In this document: positions 14,599-28,200 of the stretch, piece by piece
How the letters are laid out: the number at the start of each line of letters is the position of its first letter
How positions within the stretch are numbered: position 1 is the stretch's first letter
Assembly (NCBI GenBank): GCA_030141605.1
Contig: JAQGDQ010000019.1
Coordinates: 186,001 to 250,000 of the forward strand
Source: Tubiluchus corallicola
Lineage: Eukaryota; Priapulida; Priapulimorpha; Priapulimorphida; Tubiluchidae
DNA: 64,000 bases
Direction of reading: 5' to 3'
The notes under the pieces: generated by a model
Databases searched by the model: none
Told to the model about the DNA's origin: nothing
The model's input: only the letters and a program-made list of their open reading frames with translations
Made by a program: the position numbers and the translations under genes

Positions 14599-15930
14599 TT
14601 AAGCTCAAGTTTTTCAATAAGAAATTTTGGAAACGTTCACATCAGACTGCACTTCAAATTTCTTCAGCGCATTTGTCATAAGAACAGGTGTTCTGGACGT
14701 TCTGAGCAATGGAAAGCTCTAAATAAGTTTTGAATGCCTACTGCAAAATACTTTGTCTTATCTTCTTTCATTTACAGACAGTTTACATACGCAGGACTTA
14801 ATCACATCAGCTGATGCACAGTACGCGACCACTCAGTTTAATGGTCGAACTTGGATGCTTCACCTATCAGCTAATGGAGTTTCTCACACATCCTAGATAA
14901 TCTATCATGCATTCCTTTTTATTTTATAAACAAGCAGTGAGTCAACCACGTCCAATCACAGGCACAAACGTTGAAAATTTGCTGCTTACAACGTTTTCCA
15001 TATCATGTTACTGGATTTCCCGAACAGGTGACTATTGACATCTTTAGGAGCACTTTTAATTCAGCGGCAAAGACACTAATGGCACAGTACAAAAGACGTA
15101 AATTTCATCTGACTAGGCCTTTTGCTCCCATTCCGATGCAAATTGAACTGGAGAAGAAAAGTTAACACCGCTGATGTGTTTACTATAGTATGGATTAGCC
15201 AATTGGTGGAAAAAGTATGGAAGAGGCATGATGGAAACAGAGTAACGCGATTGCACCTTTGCAGTGATTTTTATCAATGCATTCGTTTTGACTGCAAAAT
15301 GTAAACCTTACGCTTGGTTGCACCACTTTTGACACAGTCCCTTTCTCCGTCTTATGTGCTTCCAACTGTTATGGCTGTGTCATTCATTATAAATATGGAT
15401 CACTAGGAAAGAATCAAAGAAGGTAATAATGACATGCGCTTTACAGCAAAGCAAAAACAGTAGTTGAGTACGCAGCTGGCACGATTAAGTCTACTACTGA
15501 GTACTCCGAGATCCGGGCTTTATGTAGCATATTACTATTTCATTTACGTCACTAATACTCGTCACAGTAAACATACATCTGAATTTAGTCTTGTCTAGTA
15601 TAAAGAGCCTTCTCAATCTTCATTTATGGATAAGGATTGAAAACACCATTTATCCGTACAGCGTGCAAGAAACAGTGACAAAATCCGTATGTTAAGAATG
15701 GGAGTTGTTAACTTTTCGAATACAAGTGTTCTCGCTACTGTTTTTGTAGGTTAGGTAACAGCGAACTAAGTCTCTTGTTTCAGCGTACATGTACACAAAA
15801 CTCTACAGCAAGAATCAAGTAAAAATGGGGTGAGATTACTGCAAATGCGTACCAATTTTTCAATTTCAGTTGTGTATGACGTACGTCGTAATATTTGTAC
15901 GACTGATCAACAATAGTATGCTAGATAGCT

Positions 15931-15963
15931 AGATATATAATTATATATATATATATATATATA

Positions 15964-16014
<51 letters not shown>

Positions 16015-16015
16015 G
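15931..16015. repeat. (TA)n tract with interruptions
   Basis: TA repeats with ATAAT and ATGTAT interruptions, ending in GTATGTATGTA. Confidence 0.9.
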
Positions 16016-16602
16016 ATTTAAACACTTAGCAATTTAAGAGTTCGTTCCCAAGGCGCAAAATTCTTTCAGTAAGCTCAAATCGAATACAGGATGAATTATC
16101 TCAGCTACTTGTTTTAATTTAGTTTCGCAACTGGATACATAACATGAAGTCCCAAAACCTCTTTATTATTACAGACGAGTGACCCGAACACATTACTGAT
16201 CTGCATAATAAAGCTCACACTGTTTATTATGCCATTGGAGAGGCATGTTGCACACAGTCATAATTGTCAGCGATGTCACTCTGTCAATAGAAAATGCATG
16301 TTAAACGTGGCTTCCTGACAATATAGCATGCGTTTCAAAGGCTTCATTTAGAAAGTCAAAACGTTGCAAACGTCACATTCGGCAACAAAAACACGTTATT
16401 CATGTGCATCGAACTCAACAGATAAATGCGTCTTTTACTAATGTCGCCTCAAAGACAAGAAACCATTAACAATTAATAGAATTAATTTGAGATAAGCGAA
16501 ATAATATCAGTAGATCAAGCAACAACGACTCCACAGATTAATAATAAAATAAAAGTAAATAAAACATAGTCTGTTTTTCTTGTTTTTTGTTGTCGTTACC
16601 GT

Positions 16603-16652
16603 TATCTTTATCATTATCATTATCATTATTATTACTACTAATTATTATTATC
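16603..16652. repeat. (ATT/ATC)n tract
   Basis: TTATCATTATCATT-type units pass into ATTATTACTACT. Confidence 0.8.
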
Positions 16653-18978
16653 CGACATTTTGTCCGGTGCTTCACTTTCAATAATGTAATTTAATGTCTG
16701 ATAATGATCTTTGTTGTGTTATTATTTCACAGCAATTTTACGTTTTATATAACTACACTTAAGTGCTTTTATGTGGCTGATTATCATCAATGTGTCTGTA
16801 AATTCTACTTTTCAATTTTTGCTATAATTCGGCGAGCGGTATTATTACACGCAGATTAAAAAGAGGCATGCGTTCACTCACGTCTATCACATAATGGGTA
16901 TATCACACGCACCGCCTTTAAGCTCATTTAGACATATCAACTTCGTGAAACCTTTCTGACAAATCAACATGAAGAGGCGAAAACAGACATTCTAAGGCTC
17001 ATATCGATCTGCAGTTCAGGAAAGTGTAACTAGGTGTGCTCATTATTTGCCACAAACTAGCATAATAATCACCTAGCACGAAAATTCTACACTATTGCAT
17101 GGCAGTGGGTCCTAAGAGCGGCAAACTTCTAAGGAATCGGTTATTCGCATTCGTGTAATTTGGGATATTATCGATTTGATACTCAGATGAGTAAGGGTAT
17201 GTTCTAATCATTATGTACATCTTAAATGAATTTGCTCATAGCGAAGTTTATTTGAATGTATTTCAAAACTACCTTTTATGTTGTTTTGTCCGCCTGCACA
17301 ATACTATTTACCTTCTTCTGCGTCCCACCACTTAGTTAGTCTTCTTAGCAAATTTACGAACTTGAAACTCAGTTGGAATAGACTGTTCAGTCTCCAGTAA
17401 AATCAATTTTTAAACCCTAATAATAGAACAAATACCACAGGTATGAACCCGAAGTCTGCAGTTGAGAATTATAAAACTTATAATTAATTCACATACATTC
17501 ATTTTCATATTAGTTTTTTGTGCAGCGAAAAATTCTAAACGAACCCACCTGCATGGGCATCGACCAGTAATGTTTTAAATATTCTGCGACTTATGCCGAT
17601 ACTCTGATAGGAATCCTCAGCCTTACTCTTAGCTGCTAAACTACACTGTCACTAGAATCAGAAGTTTTCGTGTTTAGAACCAAATACGGCGTTTGTTACA
17701 GTTCAAACTAATGTCTAAACACATCACACTTTTCGTGAAACGGTAACTGTAACGCTCACCGCCATTCGCAAGCGTTCAGCCGAAGGAAATTGAGATCAGT
17801 AACTTGCGAATTCCCCAGAAAAACCTTTAAACATGGTTTTGTCATCCAACAGAAGCCCCATAGGTTATTAAATTAACTGGGCAAGTTAATTAAATGAGTC
17901 AAAGTAATTTTTTCGTTTATTCGTTAATCTTTCATGCATAAACAAGAAGGATTCTTGCGGCAGAACAAAACAATGTACGAGAAAAATCTAATTCAAACTC
18001 ACTAAGTAGTACAACTACTTTTTGATTTTACAATGTTTTTGACGATATTTTTAAGCGATAGCGAGGGATTTTATAAACTTAGAAATTTTGATATTGAGCA
18101 AAAGTTGCCGAGAAGGAAATAAACGACAGTGGAACAGCCAACCTATTGTTGTCTGAAATGCCTAAAAGCATTCATAATTGCAATCAGTGTTACTAAAAGT
18201 AATGTTCATTCTATGGCTCTACACATACTCGCGAACTTTACCAATACACAGGCAGAGTGGGAAATAATTAAGGAACCGTCTTGTAGAAAATGGGTCTGTA
18301 AGCAGCCTTTGAAGAAACTAATTAATGGCGGCATATAATGCTTCATTCAAGACGCCAGTACACCTATCCATGAGTTTATCAATTGCTTCATCAAGTTTCA
18401 CTTTCTGATAAACGCTACCTAATCAACCATGACTAAACTGGCTTCGGCTTTCCCAACAAATACCGTATCTAAGGTCAACATCGAAACTGATATTAATAAT
18501 CTGAATATCTAATAAAGACTATGCCTATCCATCTTGTAAATCTATAACGGCACCATCTGACGGGTTGGTAATGCACACTTGCCGCTTAGACCAGTTGTCT
18601 AACAATGTGAATCCACATAGTACTATAGAACACGCAAAAAGTAGTTTACTTGGAGATTAATGAATTAAAAGCCTGGAAATTACCGACACAGTTTCATGCA
18701 AAGCATTTGACAATGTAGATTTTTTATACTTGTTACTTGGGAATACTGCCTGTCAGGCTGATGCTATTGCTAATTAGTTTTTGTGTGCACGCATAGCAGC
18801 ACAGCACAATTATTAACGTTATCTATCACTAAATTTGCGTATATTTTAGCCAGTGGTTCTACCACCGATATATAGATATTTTGGGAGTCTTCAAACGGAA
18901 AAAATGAACATGATGTTTATAATGTTTCTACTGTAAAACTGTATGCGCTGTGTTATTTTAATTCCATTTAATTCCAAA

Positions 18979-19015
18979 GTTGTATTTTTATTTATAGTTG
19001 TATTTTTATTTATAA
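18979..19015. repeat. 18-bp direct duplication
   Basis: AGTTGTATTTTTATTTAT is repeated in tandem just before an AATAAA. It is minor. Confidence 0.6.
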
Positions 19016-22000
19016 ATAAAATTTTCAACTGACTTTGGATCTTTAATTTGAAATTTGCAGTAAGTTTTAGATGCTGAATTCGATTATATGTTTTGATTGA
19101 AATTTAAACTTTAAGACCTCAAAATAGACCACATAAAGTTTTAATTTCACAAGAAAAACCATGAAACAGTAAACACTAACAACGCATCACAGAGGTAAAG
19201 AAAAAACTTAAAATCAATTGCGTCTTAACAGCATTTTTTTTATATTTTTAGTTTTGTTTCAGTTGTATAGTCCGCTTAAAATACACTGCAGTTTTTTGAG
19301 TCAAACAATAAGGTTTTCAGTTTTTCACTCAAATGGAAGGTTTTGTGTGATTAATTGCTGATATTGCCAAGCCGGCATATTCCATTAATCACTCAACTAA
19401 TGTGTTTGTATAACTTACAGCAGAATATGTGCTGCTGGGCCTAGCGGGCGGAAGCTTGCAATGCATGAAGTCGCCAAGTTCAATGCAGTAGATTACCTTT
19501 CTGGCAACCAGTGATAACAAAAGCGTATAGTTGCGTACTGAAACCTGTTAACATGTACAGCTGAGATCTGACAATCCAGCAGGACTAGTACATAACAAGA
19601 AGTGAGTGTTGTAGCGTTAAAAGATAACTATAGCGTTATCCTGACTGTAAAATGATATAGTATCAATAAATAGCTAGGCCTGCCTGAACGTACCTTGCCA
19701 TTTAATAGTTTCAGAGCGTTTTCCCGAAATATCTGGATATTCAATTTAAAACGCTTGTACAGAGAGAACAGAGATTTAACTACACTGGCAAAACAGTTGT
19801 TCCAAACTTTCTTTAGGACAAGTTTATCAATGAAATAATAATAGTGTGTCAGTTCATTGGGATTTATGCAATAACAGAGTCAAACAGAATTGAGTGAGTG
19901 GCCTTGTATTTATTTTCATCGAAAACTAACTGACTTACTGACGAGAATTGCTTTGGTACTTGCTAGTCGGTTCAGTTTAGTGCGATTTGTGCTGGTGCAT
20001 CTGGCCCTATTGTCTGCATGACCAAAGTTTGGCGGACTCATCAAATTGTCGCTTCTTACAGAAATTTTACATGTCCTAACATATCTTTTTATCAGTTTTT
20101 CATCCGTAAAGGCTTTGACTTAACTATGAAAACTGAAGCAAGGAGCTTCGGAAAATAATTTGAACAGCAAAAAACTTGAATATGCATATGTGTTACCGTT
20201 TATCTTTGGAATTTTGTTAAGAAAAATGAACCTCAATTTATTACAATCACTAAGGCAAGCATAACAATCTTGCTTTTGCTTCCGTTATTGCGAGTTGTAA
20301 CGTAGTGTAGCCTATTAGCTAAATATTTGCCTTCACAGTCTGTCGCATTTATTAATATTGCACAGTCTTGCTGATTAGTTGAAACGTATTATGCAGCTGA
20401 CGGGATAACAGCTGTCATCGCCAAAGTGCAGTGACAATAAAATTTACTAAGTTTAATAATTAAGATATTCTAGCCAATTAGTGCTGCTAAACCTTAAGCA
20501 ACTATACGGTAACACACAGTGTCTGCTTTAATTAAAATAGTTGATATAGGCAGCAGACCATGGAGACTATTATAGCAGGCAATTATTGACATTTGATATT
20601 TTTTTAAATCATGTTACTTTTTTGTTGGTCGGTGATTCATCACAAAGATTATTGCTCATGTAGTTTTGCACAAAAGCTTTCACATATTCTGTGCTACAGT
20701 TTATATTTTTTTAACTGTAAATAGGCCTACATGTGATGTTTGTCATGAAAGTTATGGTTATTTTTATAATAACTATATCGTCTTTTGATCATCGATCGTT
20801 TTTTGTAGTTCTTTGAGTTTCTTTGTAGTAAGTAAGCTGACTCATTGAGTTTTGACCAAATCGATCAATAAATCAGTGATGACTTTCGTGTCATGCTAAA
20901 GAGAAAGAAATAAGACATAAAATAAAAATCGTCAAAAAAGAAAAACAACAAAATACAGGAAAATAAAATCTTGATCAACATGCAGAGAAAATGTAAGCAA
21001 TCCCAAGGAAAGTACTACATTGACTTCCACGCACCATGCATGATACACTTTGCAAATGCCACGGATCTGAACGCGACATTGGAAGTTAGCTCGTAAAACA
21101 GCGACTTTTGGTGTTAAATCAAAAAGAACACAAGCACCTGGGGTATTGAAACACAGCGCACAGTCCTACTGGCGAAACGATTTAGCCACTACTATAGATT
21201 CCTATGATCACTTGAAAAGTTTAATTTTCACCAAAAAGGCGATTTTCAAATTACATCTTCACACATTTAATTGCAAAGCAGATTTTATCACAAAGCCGCA
21301 ACACCAAACTATTATAACAAGCAGTAGTCGTGAACAGATGAAGCCAAAGAGACTTCCCATAGATGGGCAACCTGCCACGTGCGTGAATACCGCTCCCAGA
21401 GATCAATTATGCAGTCACAGAATGACAACACTGAGTGTGTGTATTACTTGTGCTCATGCACTTCCAGGGTGGATTCAAATTATCTCCAATAACTCTGCCT
21501 CACTTTTTATATTACAAGCAATCTCTTGTTAAAGTGTAACTAACTACCTACTACTATGTTAATTATTGCAACATCCTACATTCTATTCGTTACTTTATTA
21601 TAAATGCTGGTAACAAGTTTACTGTAACTACAAATAAATATTTGCAAGAAAGTTGTGTTTTGAAGTAATGAAATGTGAAACCTATAGTAATAATGATGAT
21701 GACGATTATGACGATAATAATAATTATTCTTAATTAGTATTAGTATGACATTTAGTATTAACACATGACGGTCTTACAAACTTACTGTAAGGATGAATAT
21801 GAAGTATAGGAGACTTTCTGAAGACAGTCTCTTGAAACTGTGTCTTTTTCTTCTGAATTAATTCCGAATACAACGTAAGTTTTTCCAAAAATAACAACCA
21901 CTGGCAGTTTAAATTTTGGCAAGAAGCATTTCACTACGCAAGGTGAACTCCAAGGTAATATGTGGTCTTGTTGACGTTACAGAATTTGTAGGCATGCATG

Positions 22001-22279
22001 CTCTCATAGAGCCATCTTATCTATATTATTATTATTATTATGAATATCTTAACATTCTTATAGACACCTTGTATTAAATATCATTATCTGTGTCACATGT
22101 GCTAAAATCACTCAACTCAGCGGTTATGTGCCATGTGCTTCCCTTCTGCTTTGCTGTAAAGTGCCTATCGAGGGCTGGCATTAACGCCCATGAGAAAATG
22201 AAATCAGAAGATGAAGGACTAAGTTGTGAAAATGCATTTCCACATACGATTCTCTCGATCAGAATTTCGTTTTGTGAAT

Positions 22280-22400
22280 GTAGGTAAGTATGACACGGGT
22301 AAAAATGACACAGGAAAAAGTGGAAAGTGGCAAGGTAAAAATGGCACGTGTAAAAACGACACAGGAAAAAACGACATAAATAGAAAAGTAGGAAAAACGG
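22280..22400 (+). repeat. Short-unit array 1 (about 15-bp units)
   Basis: Units follow the pattern AGGTAAAAATGACAC with slips: AGGTAAGTATGACAC, GGGTAAAAATGACAC, AGGTAAAAATGGCAC, GTGTAAAAACGACAC, AGGAAAAAACGACAT. The array starts after GTGAATGT, the same start (TGAATGTAGGTAA) as array 6. It faces array 2 at 23253-23337, about 850 bp away, as a possible foldback arm. Confidence 0.7.
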
Positions 22401-22744
22401 CAATTATGTTATTTTGATACCAATAATTTATATAATAAAATTAGAAAGCGCTCAGTAGGAAGCAGACCTCTGTCAAGGTCGAAAAATCCTAATCATCCAA
22501 AAATAAACAAGCGAATGTACAAAAATATACACGTAAAATTATTATATAGACTGGAAAAAACTCACAATTTTTTTAATAACAGAATTATAATCACTAACGC
22601 ACGAATATTCCACATATTGTGTCTACATTTTTTTAAGCATTTGGTGATGATATAACAGACTGTTAAATATGCGTATTTTAATACTAAGTAAGGTTATAAG
22701 ACTATATACATATTATACATATGTATAATCCAAAGGTTATAGAC

Positions 22745-22840
22745 AGCGTTGCCCAGTTTTCGAAGCGAGAATTTCTTGAAATGGAACCTGGAAACAACGT
22801 CGTAGTTGTTTGTCCTGATGGAGCTAATAAAAACAACTAA
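22745..22840 (+). pseudogene. Short coding-like remnant inside a foldback-like element
   Basis: The frame SVAQFSKREFLEMEPGNNVV continues VVCPDGANKNN before TAA. It has a natural-looking composition within very AT-rich DNA, and lies between the two opposed short-unit arrays at 22280-22400 and 23253-23337. It may be a trace of sequence carried by that element. No family recognised. Confidence 0.15.
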
Positions 22841-22969
22841 CTATCTCATCTTGTAGCTAAGTCCTCCTTATTCCAATGAACTATTGTGACATTCCCTCCG
22901 TAACCTAGAAACACTGCTTCACGAATGTTTTTGTACGTGGTGATCGGTCAAGTTTGGTGAAAGAAAGAA

Positions 22970-23252
22970 CGGCGAAAAAATGCCCATTTTTCAATTTTCT
23001 CCCCCTCCCCTGTCCAGGAGTCTGTATCAAAATGCATCTTTTTTGTCCCCTACATTCTTTTTCCACAAAGTTTCGTAGAAATTTGTTAGGCAGTTTTTGC
23101 GTAATGGGCTTACTGCTGTATAATAGCCAAAAAGCAACCAACCAACGAAACAAACAGCGTTGGTGCATGTATAACTTCTCTTACAGAGGTAAAAATAATT
23201 AAAATAACTATCTTCCATAGTAACGCTAATCCTAAACCCAAATTTTATAAGT
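22970..23252 (-). repeat. Dispersed repeat body, copy A
   Basis: Read on the minus strand this segment is homologous along its whole length to 53322-53605 on the plus strand. Shared blocks include ACTTATAAAATTTGGGTTTA, GGGGACAAAAAAGATGCATT, and AAAATGGGCATTTTTTC against AAAATGGGTTTTTTC. The start contains a TTTAGGATTAG telomere-like motif. Frames of up to 87 codons are open in this copy, but stops in copy B make conserved coding unlikely. Confidence 0.7.
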
Positions 23253-23337
23253 GCGCAATTTTTTCCTATTTTTACATTTGTGCCCTTTTTTCCTGTTTCG
23301 TTTTTCCTGTGCCATTTTTACCTTTCCGTAAATTTCG
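23253..23337 (-). repeat. Short-unit array 2, opposed to array 1
   Basis: Read on the minus strand it holds AGGTAAAAATGGCAC, AGGAAAAACGAAAC, AGGAAAAAAGGGCAC and AGGAAAAAATTGCGC. It leads directly into the repeat body at 22970-23252 through ACTTATAAAATTTGGG, just as array 4 leads into the body copy at 53322-53605. Confidence 0.7.
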
Positions 23338-23943
23338 TGCATTTCGTAAAAAATGCTTGCATTTACAGAAGCCCGCACTAAATACGCAGACTCCAATAAA
23401 GTATACAGCAGTGGTTTCTTGATATGCATGTAAGATTTGAAAACCATGGTCATAGATAATAATATTACTACGTAAAGGGCTTGGGTTTACTGTTTCATTT
23501 GTATATGGAACTGCCTTCCAGTAGACTAACAAAGTTCAGCCAATGAAGGCGGGATTTCAAAAATCTCTAAGGAGCTACCTTACATTGATAGGTCACATTA
23601 CGTAATGATGGCGTGCCACTTGCCGTACACTGTAATAGAAATTATCGTTACACAATACAGGGATTTTTCTTACATTATATACTAGAGTCATTCAATGCAT
23701 TACATGACGGCTGTTATTGCATTGTATGGCATTACTGCATTACGCGGCAACTGTTAACACAACAAGGTTAAAGTTCTACATTACAGGCCACTTCTTACAA
23801 GCCTCTTCTAGGTACAAGTAATCCAGTGAACTAATATGGGTTAATTGATGAAAGGATTTTAGACGCTTAGTTTTAATTTTGCGTTTAAATATTGTAATTG
23901 TGAATTAACAGGCGTTAGACGACCCACTGAGGCAGCATTTTAA

Positions 23944-24093
23944 AGCCATAATTTTAATATTGCATTTGATGTGGAAAATGGAATGGAAAACCTTCAATTC
24001 TGCATCAATGTTGTTCTGTTTCAGGCAGCAGCATTAGACCCACGACTATGTAATTTAACATCACTTCAGAAAAGAACTAAGGAAGCCAAGTAA
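23944..24093 (+). pseudogene. Possible hAT transposase fragment
   Basis: A 49-codon plus-strand frame contains LFQAAALDPRLCNLTSLQK. hAT-superfamily (ZBED-like) transposases carry a conserved A-x-x-L-D-P-R motif followed by an aromatic or basic residue, and the match AAALDPRLC resembles it. The frame is closed by stops on both sides, and no dimerisation domain or zinc finger was found nearby. If real, it is an old, decayed insertion. The match is short and made by eye. Confidence 0.25.
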
Positions 24094-24708
24094 ACGAGCC
24101 AAACAAAAAGTGAAATTAGCCGGAAGGAAGCTAAAAACCTAGCAACTGTCATCATAGGCATACTTTTTTGAAAACGCCATTGGCAACGAACAAGAGCTTA
24201 GCTAACACTATAAATCTTAGATTGCATATAGGCGGAACTTTCACAAATTAATTTGAATTTTATGGCGAAGGAGTAAGAGATATCTGTAGTTTATTGTAGT
24301 CGATTCATAATTCCATCGAAGTTCAACAAGTCATTTTACTGACCTGAAAACCTAACCTGTACAATCAATATTCAACTTCAATGAATATTATAAATTAGTT
24401 CTAGTTTTTACTTTTCTGTAAAAAAAGGACCTGTAGTTGTCTAAACGAGGCATTTTCGGTTTTCGAAATATAAGTTTTCAGCGAGATAATCAAGTGGCAA
24501 ATGCTAATGTGGATTTCTTTGCTACAATTCCGAAAAGCAAATTTGCCAAAATGGAATGGAAAAGCAGATAAAGAAGTTACGCAAGCCTTTGAAATAGTTA
24601 TTAGGAAAAAATACAAACTCGAATAAAGGCATTCCATTTTCTGCTCACTGCCTTGCCTTTGCTGTTGCAGAAATCTATGGCAATGCGAGAAGTGATAATA
24701 AAGTCTGA

Positions 24709-24949
24709 AATCTCTTAACTCAAAATGCTAAAGCAGGATTCGATAAGAAACCCAAATCAGCTCGCTGGACTTATGATGGTGTGCTCGTTGTGAGAACAGC
24801 AAAACTTAAAACAAAATACGCTGAGCATTTCAAAGCTGTTCTGTATGACGCAAGTACCTGACAACGTGAAACAAGAATGTCTGAACTTGTTAGAGAAATC
24901 TCAAAATGATAACATCAGAAGTGTAATGGAGTTTACAAAGCGAGGATAG
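24709..24949 (+). pseudogene. Decayed coding fragment with a WTYDG motif
   Basis: Two adjoining plus-strand frames look coding. The first (24709-24861) reads AKAGFDKKPKSARWTYDGVL and continues to YDAS before TGA. The second, shifted by one frame (24860-24949), reads DNVKQECLNLLEKSQNDNIR before TAG. Together they suggest about 75 residues of one protein with a frameshift. The W-T-Y-D-G motif followed by V/L-V-x-V/R resembles the C-terminal part of some LINE ORF1 and FP-like proteins in invertebrate genomes. That family link is tentative. The neighbourhood (23.9-25.2 kb) seems to be a patch of transposon debris. Confidence 0.25.
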
Positions 24950-25060
24950 TCGCGCAGAGAGTCATAGGTTGAAACCTAGTTGAGTTGTGACTATATAAAA
25001 ATGAATACGAAGTCGTCATTGTCACTGCCACCAGATCCCGAGTCACGTCAGTAAGTAGTA

Positions 25061-25201
25061 ATGTCTGCTCATTTAGCTGCTTACACCGTATTGTGGTACC
25101 TAGAAATTAAACCTGATCAGCTACCCATGACAGAGTATGGATGGAAAACCACTGTGGTTTACTGGACTGCAAAAGCCGCAAAAATTACAGCACAAAAATG
25201 A
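25061..25201 (+). pseudogene. Short coding-like ORF in the same debris patch
   Basis: An ATG opens 46 codons (MSAHLAAYTVLWYLEIKPDQ, later TEYGWKTTVVYWTAKAAK) before TGA. The residue mix is unlike random AT-rich translation, but the ORF is short and has no recognised domain. It lies about 110 bp after the WTYDG fragment on the same strand and may derive from the same decayed element. A donor-like CA|GTAAGT lies just before its ATG. Confidence 0.2.
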
Positions 25202-28200
25202 AAAAGAACACAAGAGCATCAAGAATTAGAAAATCTTGCTGAAACTTAATACACCATATTCGGTACAGGAGATTCGACCAAATATCAGTGATACTGATGG
25301 CAAGTCCTATGATTCGATAGTAAGTGAATTTCATCATGTGACATTTCTTCGTCTGGCACTGAATCAGATAGCGACGGTCAGGTTGTCTATTCTCATCTGC
25401 TATACAAGGTATAGCTGAGAAATAATTGATAACATTCACTCAGGCTTGGCATTCCCACATCTCGTATGACACAGCTTATTTGCTTTTACTTGAACACTAG
25501 ATGAGGTAACCACTGGTAGGTAACCATGACAAGCAGACATGTTCACAAAAATAAATTAACAATATGTTCCAAAATGATCCACCGATACCGAAAAATTAAG
25601 CTCAGATTTTCATTAAGTTTTGAAAAAGGCCCCCTTTGCAGCATTTTCAGATTTGTGCAGGAAATATTAGCATGTGCCCCGATTCAAAATGGTGCCCAGA
25701 ATGCCTTAATGGGTTCGGAAAAATTGCACGCAATTACTTTTGACTGGGTGGTCATAGCACCTAACATTCAACAAAAAAATCATTTTTAGTTCACATCTCT
25801 CGCGACATAAGGGCCCATACTAACTATTGAATTATATATTTATTTCGGGATATAGTTTAGTTTAAACTTTATTTATTTATAGTGGATTTACAAAACGGGC
25901 AACGTCTGATACATGTATCTCCGTGGTGCAAGTGTTAAGTGCAAAGTGCTAATAAAAGAATAATGCGCATCACAACTAATATCACATTTCATTTGATAAA
26001 TTAATTAGCTCGATTACAATCAACTTATACACATAAACATTACAAAGACAACATTTCAGTAACATCAGTAATAATAAAAATACATTTGCAAAGTAAGTCG
26101 GCTGGTTAATCATGTAGTCTTTATACTCTTGTTTGAAGTAACACTCCACTCTTTAATAAACAGGGGATTCGGATAAAAATTTTACAGTTTGCTTCTTGAC
26201 ATTATTACGTTTGGAATTTGTTTATGAACTGAAATGGCTACATTCCTTTTTTAATACCCCCTATTACGAACTAAAATTTGCGTTTCAATTTTTGTTACAG
26301 AGTTAGTGCATTTGTGGCAGAATCTTGTTGAAAAAGCTTTTTAATAGGGCAATTAATTAACGAACATGATGAATTCCACAAAAGCTACTTTGTTCAGCTA
26401 AGTCAATAAACAGGATCTGCTTGGTAGCTATTCTTATCTTCTTATTCCTTTTTCTTATTGAATTTTATAAATCTGCTGAATTTGGCAACTGTCAGACCTT
26501 CTTACAGTCACCCATCCATAAATTGAGTCTAGCGGTGCTACTCGGAAAATTATCGCTCAGTTGAAACGCTAGGCATGTTATGCCATATGTTATGTCCCCA
26601 CAAACAATATAGTTGTGATTAGTGGTCAATTAGCGATTGGAAACCGCTGTTTCGTGTTGTTTGTGATTGATAGGAAACAACATCTTCATTGAAATCGCGC
26701 ACATTTAATTTTTATAAAGTATTTTTGTAAATCAAACTTTTCGTAAGTGTAAAGTCCCTTTTGACAAGTCTCATTTAATCAACTGTTGAGATATTATAAC
26801 CCACAAATACATACTACCTACAAACACCTGCAAGTCAGGAGAAAATAATTATTAGCTGCTAGTGGTTTGATCGTTTTTCATTTCTGCTCAATTCAATTAA
26901 CGCAAGACTAGGAGAAACAGCAGTTTAGTTGTATACAATGTTGAAGTGCTAACATATCACTTGTTTAAGTTACTGACAAAATTAGAGTGTCAAATACAGA
27001 ATTTTTCTGTAGTCTTCATTTTGGAAAACACATTTAATTTGATAAAGAAATCAAATTGGAAAATTTGGGGACTAGTACAGGCATTTTACGACAAAACTTT
27101 ATACAAAGCAGATTTGCTCTATGTAACAAAGAGGTTTAAACCAACTGTAGTTAAACGGTGAATCAGAAAGTCCGCTTCAGAGGCCGTGTTTTTGCTAATT
27201 CGAAATTCAAAAGTGTAACATTAAAGTGATTCACCAACTAAATGAAGAATTTTTATGTCAAACGCAAGTCAGTGGACTAGCCTACTGTCTGTGCCTTAGA
27301 TATGATGCAGCAATTAAGCCCAATGAGTAGGAGTCTGTAGGACTATGGCGTTTTGCTGCCTCTCAACCAGACCTCTAGTCCTAAAACCATATCTTGTTCA
27401 ACACTGAAGAAGTCAAACGGAAGCTCAAGCACTTTCTCGAAAATGAAAGGACGCTATGTTATCGACGTCAAAAAAATCACCAAACAAAACATATGCAGTG
27501 GATATTGATGGACGTGAGTTGGTTACTGTGGCATTTGCATGAAAACGCGTACATTCGTGCACTTCATTTCAGCCACTTAGAATTGTTTTGAGCGTTGCAA
27601 AATTGTTCAGTTATAATTACATTATATCTTGATTGTTAGCTATTGACAGATCAAAATTATAATAACGTCATAAGGTTGCCATTTATTACGTTATTGAGAG
27701 CGGCTAAATGAATTTCGTGTTTGGTGAAACTTTGTGACGTTCTTACTGTATGCTGGACCTAGCCTGGCTTAAATGTTTTGCGTCAATAGCTCCTTATGGT
27801 GCCGTGTTATATTAAAACGTCACCTGAGCTCGATCGGTTCATAGTTCAACCTCATGACTGGCATTATGTGCAAAAAAGCTTTTTGTGTTTCTGTTGTTTC
27901 ACAAAATAATCAGTAAATCTAAATCATTATTCCGTTTATTCACGAAATTCTTGTTAAACTTATATGAGTATGTGCTAGAATAATCATGATTCTGTGTTGT
28001 TATGATTTTATCGTTTTATGATGTCGGACTTTAGTATTAAACATATAAGGATAACTGTTTTACAAAAAATACGCAAGTACTGAGCAGGTTTCCTATTAAT
28101 TTCCTACTGGCAAATGTTCTATTAGCCAAGCCTAACCAGACAAAAAACAGTAATATTCATCGCGGCCTTGCAGGCTGATTTCAGGAGCAGGCTGCAGCAT

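Larger units (their letters stand above)
14603..22279. other. Non-coding stretch
   Basis: Holds TA and ATT/ATC tracts and an 18-bp duplication. The 128-codon plus frame at 21146-21532 opens at TTG rather than ATG and is within chance length. Confidence 0.55.

Noticed and set aside
21146-21532. 128-codon plus-strand ORF
   Set aside because: Chance-length frame opening at TTG, without splice context or domain.
22280-22400. CRISPR-like array
   Set aside because: Units are contiguous and degenerate with no unique spacers, in a eukaryotic context without cas genes.
22074-22403. Minus-strand 109-codon ORF with C-H/R-F-Y repeats
   Set aside because: The repeats are a by-product of the 15-bp array (15 bp = 5 codons); the frame is not kept in the other arrays.
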